DNA from: an uncultured Eubacteriales bacterium
GTDB taxonomy: Bacteria; Bacillota; Clostridia; Oscillospirales; Butyricicoccaceae
Direction of reading: 5' to 3'
Assembly (NCBI GenBank): GCA_910579575.1
Contig: CAJTUM010000026.1
Span: 1-28,530, forward strand
Length of the DNA: 28,530 nucleotides
Part shown: one piece after another, positions 6,812 to 13,438 of the stretch
How positions within the stretch are numbered: position 1 is the first letter of the stretch
Layout: the number at the start of each line of letters is the position of its first letter
Made by a program: the position numbers and the translations under genes
The notes under the pieces: model-generated
The model's input: only the letters and a program-made list of their open reading frames with translations
Told to the model about the DNA's origin: nothing
Database searches by the model: none

Positions 6812-8203
6812 ATGCACTTGACAACGATATTGAACCGCCTGATCGAGCCCCGGCACGGGATTCCAAAAGAGCGGCAGACGTTTTCCAACCAGGACCTGAA
6901 AGCGCTGATTGTCCCGCTGATTATCGAGCAGGTGCTGGCCATGATGGTGGGCATGGCGGATACGGTGATGGTTTCCCACGCCGGCGAAGCCGCCATTTCT
7001 GGCGTCTCCCTGGTGGACATGGTCAACGGGGTGTTCCTCTATGTGTTCAACGCCCTGGGCGCTGGCGGCGCCATCATTGTGTCCCAGTATATCGGCAGCC
7101 GGGATCTGGAGCAGGGCCGAAAATCTGCCGGCCAGCTGATGATGATCTCGGTGCTGCTGTCCTCCCTATTTCTGGCCGCCATTGCAGTCGGCAACCGCGG
7201 GCTGCTGGACCTGCTTTTCGGCCAGGTTTCGCCTCAGGTGATGGACGCCGCTTTGACTTACCTGATTATCACCGCCTTTTCTTACCCCTTTATGGCCGCC
7301 TACAGCGCCTGTACCGCCCTGTTTCGGGCCATGGGTCTCTCCAGCGTCACCATGAAGATTTCCCTGGGCATGAATATCCTCAACGTGGTCGGCAACGCTG
7401 TCGGCGTATTCGTGCTCCGCGCCGGCGTTGTGGGCGTAGCCGTAGCCTCTCTGGTTTCTCGGGCGGCGGCGGCTCTGCTGATGTTTGTCCTGCTGCTGGA
7501 CAAAAAACGACCCATCTCCCTGCGGGTGAAGGATATTTTCAGCTGGAACGGCAAATTGCTGCGGCGGATTTTGGGCGTCGCTATTCCCGGCGGCATCGAA
7601 AGCGGCCTGTTCCAGGTGTGCCGCGTGGCCATGACCAGCATTATCGCCACATTTGGCGCCGCTCAGATCGCCGCCAACGGCGTGGCTCTTTCCATCGACA
7701 ATGTGAATACCATCGTCAATTCCGCCATGGGCCTGGCGCTGACCACTGTGGTGGGCCAATGCGTCGGCGCCGCCGATTACGACCAGGCCGCCTATTATAT
7801 CAAGAAAATGCTGCGCATCGCCCAGCTGGGCTCCATGGTCGTCAATTTCACCGTGCTCTTTTCTCTCCCCTTTGTGCTCAATCTGTACGCCTTGTCCCCA
7901 GAGGCCCGGCGGTATGTGACGATTCTGGTGACCATTCACACCATATGGACCATTTTGCTGGGAACTACTTCCGGCCCGCTGCCTTCGGCCATTCGGGCCG
8001 CCGGCGATATTCGCTTCACTTTGATAATGTCCGTCTGCTCCCTGCTGATTGGGCGGCTGTTCTTCTCCTTCGTTTTCGCCCTGTGGCTGGATTTCGGCAT
8101 CGTCGGGATGTGGCTGGCCATGGGAACCCATTGGTCGCTGAACAGTTTCCCCGCCTTGTGGCGCTTCCAAAACGGCAAATGGAAAAACCGAAAGCTGGTG
8201 TAA
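6812..8203 (+). CDS. MATE-family multidrug/cation efflux transporter
   Basis: 463-residue integral membrane protein with about 12 hydrophobic segments in two homologous halves, as in the MATE (NorM/DinF-like) family, which exports drugs or metabolites using Na+ or H+. Family-like stretches are the opening LKALIVPLIIEQVLAMMVGMADT (about residues 29-51), NALGAGGAIIVSQYIG, and the second-half FQVCRVAMTSIIATFGA...IAANGVALSI. The N-terminus carries a short soluble lead. The start is uncertain: ATG 6812 is only 3 bases from AAAGGA, whereas TTG 6818 has ideal spacing of 9 and would remove two residues. Substrate unknown. It follows an HxlR regulator and precedes a GNAT gene by 60 bases, so pump and acetyltransferase may share a transcript. 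Confidence 0.9.
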   Translation: MHLTTILNRLIEPRHGIPKERQTFSNQDLKALIVPLIIEQVLAMMVGMADTVMVSHAGEAAISGVSLVDMVNGVFLYVFNALGAGGAIIVSQYIGSRDLEQGRKSAGQLMMISVLLSSLFLAAIAVGNRGLLDLLFGQVSPQVMDAALTYLIITAFSYPFMAAYSACTALFRAMGLSSVTMKISLGMNILNVVGNAVGVFVLRAGVVGVAVASLVSRAAAALLMFVLLLDKKRPISLRVKDIFSWNGKLLRRILGVAIPGGIESGLFQVCRVAMTSIIATFGAAQIAANGVALSIDNVNTIVNSAMGLALTTVVGQCVGAADYDQAAYYIKKMLRIAQLGSMVVNFTVLFSLPFVLNLYALSPEARRYVTILVTIHTIWTILLGTTSGPLPSAIRAAGDIRFTLIMSVCSLLIGRLFFSFVFALWLDFGIVGMWLAMGTHWSLNSFPALWRFQNGKWKNRKLV

Positions 8204-8263
8204 TCGCCGCTTCGGTGCCGGGCGAACTATTTTTCGGGACCACAGAAAGGTTTATGAAAGCAT

Positions 8264-8809
8264 ATGAAAAAAGAAATCAGAGGAAAAAGGATCATTCTGC
8301 GGGAGCAGCGGGAGGAAGACGCTCCGTTTTTCGCCCATTGGTTCAGTCAGCCCCGAGTCATGTTTCAATGCGGCTTTGAAAAGCCTGTCGACGAAGAACA
8401 GATGAAAACCTGTATCGCCGTGGATCATCAGTCGGAAAATTCGGTCTGGTTCACCATCACCGATCTGGACGGCAATACCATAGGCGAAACCGGCTTGCTC
8501 CGCATGTTTTTCCCATGGCGGCAAACCGACCTTACCATCATCATTCCCGATCCGGAGACGCAGCGCAAAGGCTATGGGACAGAAGCCGTTCATATCATGC
8601 TTGATATGGCCTTTCACGAGTACAAAATGCACCGCGTCTCCATCGGGGTCGTCGGGTTGAATACGGACGCGCTGGCATTTTACAAAAAAATCGGTTTCAA
8701 ACAGGAAGGCGTTTTGGAAGAGGCCTATTATTACAACAATGCATACAGCGATTTTATAAAGAAAAGGCAAGACAGACTAGAGCGGTCTGTCTTGCCTTTT
8801 CATGTTTGA
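8264..8809 (+). CDS. GNAT-family N-acetyltransferase (RimJ/RimL-like)
   Basis: 181-residue acetyl-CoA-dependent acetyltransferase. The fold runs from IRGKRIILREQREEDAPFF at the start to the cofactor-binding loop PETQRKGYGTEAV (about residues 104-116) and the closing LNTDALAFYKKIGFKQEGVLEE (about 133-154). The acceptor (protein N-terminus, antibiotic or small amine) cannot be read from the sequence. Upstream ribosome binding is weak (AGAAAGG, 13 bases away), so expression may rely on the MATE gene 60 bases upstream. The last 16 or so residues (RQDRLERSVLPFHV and nearby) are encoded by the terminator hairpin, so the natural C-terminus runs through it. Confidence 0.88.
   Translation: MKKEIRGKRIILREQREEDAPFFAHWFSQPRVMFQCGFEKPVDEEQMKTCIAVDHQSENSVWFTITDLDGNTIGETGLLRMFFPWRQTDLTIIIPDPETQRKGYGTEAVHIMLDMAFHEYKMHRVSIGVVGLNTDALAFYKKIGFKQEGVLEEAYYYNNAYSDFIKKRQDRLERSVLPFHV
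8762..8800. terminator. Bidirectional terminator overlapping the GNAT 3' end
   Basis: Near-perfect 16-bp stem, AAAAGGCAAGACAGAC (8762-8777) with GTCTGTCTTGCCTTTT (8785-8800), 7-base loop, A-run on one side and T-run on the other. It serves the GNAT gene on the plus strand and the EFR1-type gene ending at 8851 on the minus strand. It lies before the GNAT stop codon. Confidence 0.88.
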
Positions 8810-8850
8810 TTCTGGCGCTTCTGTCGGGTCCTTTTTCATTTGATTTTCAA

Positions 8851-9639
8851 TCACCAGAACAGCTGAACCTTTTGGGGAGCGGAAAAATTGCCTTCCAGCC
8901 AAGCCTTGGCCTGGGCGATTCCTGGGTCGTCAAACTGCCGGACTCCAGCCGGACAGGCTTTGACGCAGGCGCAGCAGCGGATACAGCCTGGATCTGTGAC
9001 GCAGGGGTCGTCGCCATGGATAATGCCCATGGGGCAAATTTGGGCGCAGGTCCCGCAATGGAGGCAAGTTTCGCCAGTTTTGGGAGAAACCTGCTGCGAA
9101 GCGGCGCCCCGCTCCTTATAGGGCCGATTTCCCGGCAACGGCAGCGGCTCCAAGGCGCCGGCCAGGGTTTTTTCCGCCGCCTTTTCGCCCAGCCGGGCGG
9201 CCTGGGCCAAATCGTCCTGGTCAGGCCGGCCGGCGGCCAGCGCGGCGCTAAAGGAATGTTCGCCGATCAAAGCGCCGGCTGCAGCCATCTGAAAGCCCTG
9301 TTTTTCCAGCCAATCCGCCCCTTCCAGCAAGGCGTCTTCATAGGCCCGGTTGCCATAAACCGCTATGACGACGGCAGGCGTTCCCTGGCCTTTCAGCTTT
9401 TCCAACGTTTCCTCCAGCAAGGCCGGTATCCGCCCGCCGTAAACGGGGTAAGCCAAAACCAACGCTTCCTCCGAACCAAAGGAATAGGGCTTCCCTCGGT
9501 GTTCCGGCCGGGTTAAGTCAATCTGCTCCATCTTGGCGCCCAGCTTCTGCGCCATGGCTTGGGCGGCGGCGCAGGCCGCTTTTTTGCTGGTCTGTGTGGG
9601 GCTGAAATACATGGCGCAAACGGTTTTGATTGGTCCCAT
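8851..9639 (-). CDS. EFR1-type flavodoxin/ferredoxin fusion protein
   Basis: 262-residue electron carrier joining a flavodoxin-like domain (about residues 5-160) to two [4Fe-4S] cluster motifs. The FMN phosphate loop is near the start (YFSPTQTSKK, 11-20) and VLAYPVYGGRIP (61-72) is a typical flavodoxin strand and loop. The cluster motifs are C-L-H-C-G-T-C-A-Q-I-C-P (192-203) and C-I-R-C-C-A-C-V-K-A-C-P (219-230). The protein ends in VQLFW, close to the EFR1 family ending. It would act in the cytoplasm as a low-potential electron carrier; redox partners are unknown. ATG 9639 has AGGAGG 8 bases upstream. It follows the MarR gene by 75 bases in the same direction, so it is probably its regulated partner. 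Confidence 0.88.
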   Translation of the reverse strand: MGPIKTVCAMYFSPTQTSKKAACAAAQAMAQKLGAKMEQIDLTRPEHRGKPYSFGSEEALVLAYPVYGGRIPALLEETLEKLKGQGTPAVVIAVYGNRAYEDALLEGADWLEKQGFQMAAAGALIGEHSFSAALAAGRPDQDDLAQAARLGEKAAEKTLAGALEPLPLPGNRPYKERGAASQQVSPKTGETCLHCGTCAQICPMGIIHGDDPCVTDPGCIRCCACVKACPAGVRQFDDPGIAQAKAWLEGNFSAPQKVQLFW

Positions 9640-9714
9640 CTGCTCTTCCTCCTGATCGATGTAATAGGTATTCGAGACGCATCTGTATAAATCGAATAAA
9701 AAATGCCTTTTCCT

Positions 9715-10140
9715 CTATGGGACGTTCAGTCCCGTTAGGGCGGCAAAGGTCTTCTCCAGCGCCTCCAACCCCTCGGGGCCGATTTGCTCCGCCAGGGAGG
9801 ACTGGGCCTTTTGCCAAAGCTCCAGGGCCTCGCTCAGCGCGGCTCTGCCCTGATCCGTCAGCTCCAGCCGGCTGCTTTTGGCCCCGCCTACCTTTTGATC
9901 GGCGACCATGCCTTGCTCCCGCAGAGGTTTCAAGCTTCTGGACAGCGTGGAGCGGTCCAGTTCGACGGCGTCGGCCAGCTCCCGCACGCTGCAAGAGCCC
10001 AGTCGACCGATGCTCGCCAACAAAAAGTACTGCCGGGAAGTGACCTTGCTGGGCGCCAAAATGCGGTTGTAAAACGCAGACACTGCCAGCGACGCTTTGC
10101 GCATCCGTAAGCAGTAACAGGGCGACGGTTCCTGATTCAT
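9715..10140 (-). CDS. MarR-family transcriptional regulator
   Basis: 141-residue winged-helix regulator. The DNA-binding region is SVRELADAVELDRSTLSRSLKPL (about residues 50-72), followed by a wing ending in SSRLELTDQGRAAL (about 88-101), which is the MarR signature. The N-terminus carries two Cys (PCYCLRMR), possible redox or metal-sensing residues. I chose ATG 10140, which has AAAGGAGG 8 bases upstream; the longer frame would start inside the operator. A palindrome next to the -10 suggests autoregulation. It is likely cotranscribed with the flavodoxin/ferredoxin gene 75 bases downstream, so its inducer may be redox-related (inference). Confidence 0.9.
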   Translation of the reverse strand: MNQEPSPCYCLRMRKASLAVSAFYNRILAPSKVTSRQYFLLASIGRLGSCSVRELADAVELDRSTLSRSLKPLREQGMVADQKVGGAKSSRLELTDQGRAALSEALELWQKAQSSLAEQIGPEGLEALEKTFAALTGLNVP

Positions 10141-10158
10141 CGGCGGCGCCTCCTTTTG

Positions 10159-10199
10159 ATGTATATACATTATTATAGGCCGCCTTTGCCGTTTGTCAA
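10159..10199 (-). promoter_or_regulatory. Promoter with palindromic operator of the marR-EFR1 operon
   Basis: TTGACA (10199-10194), 16-base spacer and TATAAT (10177-10172) on the minus strand. Two bases after the -10 lies the perfect 12-bp palindrome ATGTATATACAT (10170-10159), covering the transcription start. A repressor dimer there would block initiation; binding by this MarR protein is inferred. Confidence 0.8.
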
Positions 10200-10281
10200 G
10201 AGGATTGCCAAAGACGCCGACCCATAAGGGCGCGCCGCTCTGTCGCCCTGTTTTCGGTTCGCTTTCCGCCGCGATAGCCTC

Positions 10282-10310
10282 TTGCCAAACAACAAATAGA
10301 TTGCTAAAAT
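10282..10310 (+). promoter_or_regulatory. Promoter of radC with leader hairpin
   Basis: TTGCCA (10282-10287), 17-base spacer, TAAAAT (10305-10310). The leader then has a GC hairpin, GCCGGGC/GCCCGGC with a 4-base loop at about 10322-10339, followed by a short T-rich stretch. It may stabilise or weakly attenuate the transcript. Confidence 0.6.
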
Positions 10311-10381
10311 ATTCGTATCAAGCCGGGCGGGCGCCCGGCGGTTATTTTGATAGGATAAACCCGGAAAAGGAGGCGCGGCTT

Positions 10382-11050
10382 ATGGGCGTGCACGACGGAC
10401 ATCGGCAGCGAATGCGCCAGCGCTTTGAACAGCAAGGGGACGACGGTTTCCACGACCATGAGCTGCTGGAAATGCTGCTGAGCTGCGCTCTGCCCCGCGT
10501 GAACACCAACCCCATCGCCCACGAGCTTTTGCAGACCTTCGGCTCTGTCACCGGCGTGCTGGACGCGCCCTCTGCCGAGCTGATGAAGGTGCCCGGCATC
10601 GGCCCCAACGCCGCCATGCTGCTGCGGCTGCTGCCCGGCCTGTGCCGCCGCTATTATTCCGAGCAGCAGAACCATGTCATTCTGGATTCCTCCGAAAAAT
10701 GCGGCGCATACCTAACGCCTCGCTTCATCGGCAGGCGAGTGGAAACGGTGTTTCTGGTCTGCACGGACGCCAAGTGCCGCGTGCTGGGCTGTCAGCTGCT
10801 CCACGCCGGCAGCGTCAACAGCGCGGAGGTCAACTCCCGCAAAGTGGTGGAAACGGCTCTGCGCTTCAACGCGGCGGCCGCCGTGCTGGCTCACAACCAT
10901 CCCGGCGGCATGGCTCTGCCCTCCCAAGAGGACCTTTCCACCACGCAGCGCCTTCAGCAGGCTCTGGCCGCTGTAGGCGTCCGGCTGCTGGATCACATCA
11001 TCGTGGCCGACGGCGATTTTGTTTCTCTGGCGGATTCGGGCATACTGTAA
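10382..11050 (+). CDS. radC: RadC-family JAB/MPN domain protein
   Basis: 222-residue RadC protein. An N-terminal helix-hairpin-helix region (KVPGIGPNAAMLL, about residues 69-81) precedes the C-terminal JAMM/MPN metalloprotein domain. The metal motif is H171-N-H173-P-G-G with Asp184 (SQED), complete as in the family, together with AEVNSRKVVETAL (148-160). The family is traditionally linked to DNA repair, but its biochemical role is unsettled. I start at ATG 10382 because AAAGGAGG lies about 8 bases upstream; the frame is open further upstream but lacks a ribosome binding site. It lies between the marR operon (divergent) and uvrB. Confidence 0.92.
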   Translation: MGVHDGHRQRMRQRFEQQGDDGFHDHELLEMLLSCALPRVNTNPIAHELLQTFGSVTGVLDAPSAELMKVPGIGPNAAMLLRLLPGLCRRYYSEQQNHVILDSSEKCGAYLTPRFIGRRVETVFLVCTDAKCRVLGCQLLHAGSVNSAEVNSRKVVETALRFNAAAAVLAHNHPGGMALPSQEDLSTTQRLQQALAAVGVRLLDHIIVADGDFVSLADSGIL

Positions 11051-11215
11051 AAGAACTGCCCCCTTCCCCAGCCGCCCGGCGGAGTCCCTGCCGGGATCAA
11101 ACGGCAGACAAGGCTTTAAGAAGCCCAGAAGACGCAGAAGCGCCGCGCAGACCGCCAAGACCGCAGCCTGCGATGGGAATGCGGACGAATGGGTTATGTC
11201 CACACGGAGCGGGGC

Positions 11216-11233
11216 CGTCGGGCCAGCCCGACG
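11216..11233. other. Hairpin in the radC-uvrB gap
   Basis: The 290-base gap 11051-11340 has no supported gene. CGTCGGGC (11216-11223) and GCCCGACG (11226-11233) form a strong hairpin but no T-run follows, so it is a weak terminator candidate for radC. The uvrB promoter follows at 11256. Confidence 0.4.
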
Positions 11234-11255
11234 CGGCTCGACCAAATAAAAACAG

Positions 11256-11284
11256 TTGTTCCAGAACGGACGTTTTGGTATAAT
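11256..11284 (+). promoter_or_regulatory. uvrB promoter with LexA (SOS) box
   Basis: TTGTTC (11256-11261), 17-base spacer, TATAAT (11279-11284). Within the spacer, 11263-11276 reads AGAACGGACGTTTT. It matches the Bacillus/Clostridia LexA consensus CGAACRNRYGTTYG at 12 of 14 positions, missing only the two outermost bases. A repressor between -35 and -10 would block RNA polymerase, so DNA-damage induction is expected. Confidence 0.82.
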
Positions 11285-11340
11285 AGGGTCGGCGGCCCCT
11301 TCGGGCGGCTGAAATATCAGGAAGGAGCGCTTGCAGCGTC

Positions 11341-13314
11341 ATGCCGAAATTTGAGATTGTCAGCGATTATAAACCCTCCGGCGACCAGCCGGAGGCTATC
11401 GCCAAACTGGCCCAGGGAGTGGAGCTGGGCCTGCCGGAGCAGACGTTGCTGGGCGTCACCGGCTCGGGCAAAACCTTCACTATGGCCAATATCATCCAGC
11501 AAGTGCAGCGACCTACCCTGGTGCTGGCCCACAATAAAACGCTGGCCGCCCAGCTTTGCTCGGAATTTCGGGAGTTTTTCCCCAACAACGCGGTGGAGTT
11601 TTTCGTCAGCTATTACGATTATTATCAACCGGAAGCCTATATCCCTTCCACGGATACTTATATTGAAAAGGATTCCGATGTGAACAGCGAGCTGGATCGG
11701 CTGCGCCATTCCGCCACCTCCGCTCTGTTCGAGCGGCGGGATGTGATTATCGTGGCCAGCGTCTCCTGCATCTATTCCCTGGGCGACCCCATCGATTACG
11801 CCAACATGGTGATCTCCCTGCGTACCGGCCAGACCAGAGATCGGGACGAAATCTGCCGCCGGCTGGTGGAAATCCAATACGAGCGAAACGATATCAGCTT
11901 TGACCGCAACCGGTTTCGGGTTCGAGGGGATACCATTGAAATCCACCTGGCCTATACCGACGATTACGCGATTCGAGTGGAGTTTTTCGGCGATGAGATT
12001 GAGCGCATTTCGGAAATCCATCTGGTCACCGGTCAGGTGCGTCGGGTGGTGGACCATGTGGCGATTTACCCCGCTTCCCACTATGTGACCCCCAAAGACA
12101 AGCTGGAAATCGCCATCCGGGAAATTGAGCGGGAGGCCCAAGAACGAGTGGCCTGGTTCGAGCAGGAAGGCAAGCTGATCGAGGCCCAGCGCATCAAGCA
12201 GCGGACGGCGTACGATATGGAAATGCTGCGGGAAATCGGCTTTTGCAGCGGCATTGAAAACTATTCTCGGGTGCTGTCCGGCCGGGCGCCCGGCTCCTCG
12301 CCCCACACCCTTCTGGATTATTTTCCTAAGGACTATCTGATGATTATTGACGAATCCCACGTCACCCTTCCCCAGGTGCGGGCCATGTATCACGGGGACC
12401 GCGCCAGAAAGGAAATGCTGGTGGATTACGGCTTCCGCCTTCCCTCCGCCTTTGATAACAGGCCGCTGAATTTTGAGGAATTCCAACAGCGGCAGAATCA
12501 GGTAATCTATGTCAGCGCCACCCCCGCCGAATACGAGCGCAGCCGTTCTTCCCAGACGGTGGAGCAGGTGATTCGCCCCACCGGCCTGCTGGACCCGGAG
12601 GTTTTTGTCCGGCCTGTAGAGGGCCAGATCGACGATTTGATGGACGAAATCCGCCTGCGGGAGCAGCGGGGGGAGCGGGTTCTCGTGACCACCCTGACCA
12701 AGCGGATGGCCGAGGACTTGACAGACTATTTCCAGCAGAACGGCGTGACCTGCCGCTATATGCACCACGATATCGACACCATCGAGCGAATGCAGCTGCT
12801 GCGCGATCTGCGGCTGGGCGAATTCAATGTGCTGGTGGGCATCAATCTGCTGCGGGAAGGGCTGGATCTGCCCGAGGTTTCTCTGGTGGCTATTCTGGAT
12901 GCGGATAAAGAGGGTTTCCTGCGCAGCGAAACCTCCCTGATTCAGACCATCGGCCGAGCGGCTCGAAACGCCCAGGGCCAAGTCATTATGTATGCCGACG
13001 CCGTGACCCCCTCGATGCGCCGGGCTATCGACGAAACCCAGCGCCGCCGCCGGATTCAAGACGACTATAACAAAGCCCATGGCATTGTGCCTCAAACCAT
13101 CTTCAAAAGCGTCCGAGACGTGATTGAAATTTCTCGGGACGCTTCTACCGTGGCCCTGCCGGCGGACAGCCTAAAAAAAATGACCAAAAAGCAGAAGGAA
13201 GAAACCATCAAGAAGCTGGAAAAGGATATGCGGGAAGCCGCCAAGATGCTGGAGTTTGAATACGCCGCCGTTCTCCGGGACCAGCTGAAGAAGTTGAGAG
13301 CCGAATCCGTTTGA
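11341..13314 (+). CDS. uvrB: Excinuclease ABC subunit B
   Basis: 657-residue UvrB, the damage-verifying helicase of nucleotide excision repair, loaded on DNA by UvrA and then joined by UvrC. It opens FEIVSDYKPSGDQPEAI. Walker A GVTGSGKT is at residues 38-45, the DNA-gripping beta-hairpin YYDYYQPEAYIP at about 91-102, DES in IIDESH is the Walker B box, and the helicase end has ARNAQGQV. The C-terminal UVR motif (KLEKDMREAAKMLEFEYAAV) is intact for UvrC contact. The length is normal. The ribosome binding site (GGAAGGAG) is 13 bases from the ATG, longer than usual, but this start matches the family. Next gene: uvrA, 124 bases on. uvrC is not in the window. Confidence 0.98.
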   Translation: MPKFEIVSDYKPSGDQPEAIAKLAQGVELGLPEQTLLGVTGSGKTFTMANIIQQVQRPTLVLAHNKTLAAQLCSEFREFFPNNAVEFFVSYYDYYQPEAYIPSTDTYIEKDSDVNSELDRLRHSATSALFERRDVIIVASVSCIYSLGDPIDYANMVISLRTGQTRDRDEICRRLVEIQYERNDISFDRNRFRVRGDTIEIHLAYTDDYAIRVEFFGDEIERISEIHLVTGQVRRVVDHVAIYPASHYVTPKDKLEIAIREIEREAQERVAWFEQEGKLIEAQRIKQRTAYDMEMLREIGFCSGIENYSRVLSGRAPGSSPHTLLDYFPKDYLMIIDESHVTLPQVRAMYHGDRARKEMLVDYGFRLPSAFDNRPLNFEEFQQRQNQVIYVSATPAEYERSRSSQTVEQVIRPTGLLDPEVFVRPVEGQIDDLMDEIRLREQRGERVLVTTLTKRMAEDLTDYFQQNGVTCRYMHHDIDTIERMQLLRDLRLGEFNVLVGINLLREGLDLPEVSLVAILDADKEGFLRSETSLIQTIGRAARNAQGQVIMYADAVTPSMRRAIDETQRRRRIQDDYNKAHGIVPQTIFKSVRDVIEISRDASTVALPADSLKKMTKKQKEETIKKLEKDMREAAKMLEFEYAAVLRDQLKKLRAESV

Positions 13315-13438
13315 TCCAACGCGGGAGTTCTTACCAACGCTCAGGAAGATTCTATTTTTGATTCAAGCAATCCCAATTTTACTTCTCATAGAAAGGGCTT
13401 CCGCCCAGCTTCGGCTTGAGCGGAACTGTAACAAAACC

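Noticed and set aside
6754..8379. 541-codon plus-strand frame overlapping the MATE gene
   Set aside because: It is an alternative frame of the MATE gene, Arg/Gly/His-rich with no recognisable domain.
11317..13095. 592-codon open frame on the minus strand opposite uvrB
   Set aside because: It is antisense to a complete, unmistakable uvrB; GC-rich codon use leaves few stops in the opposite frame. Its product has no family-like sequence.
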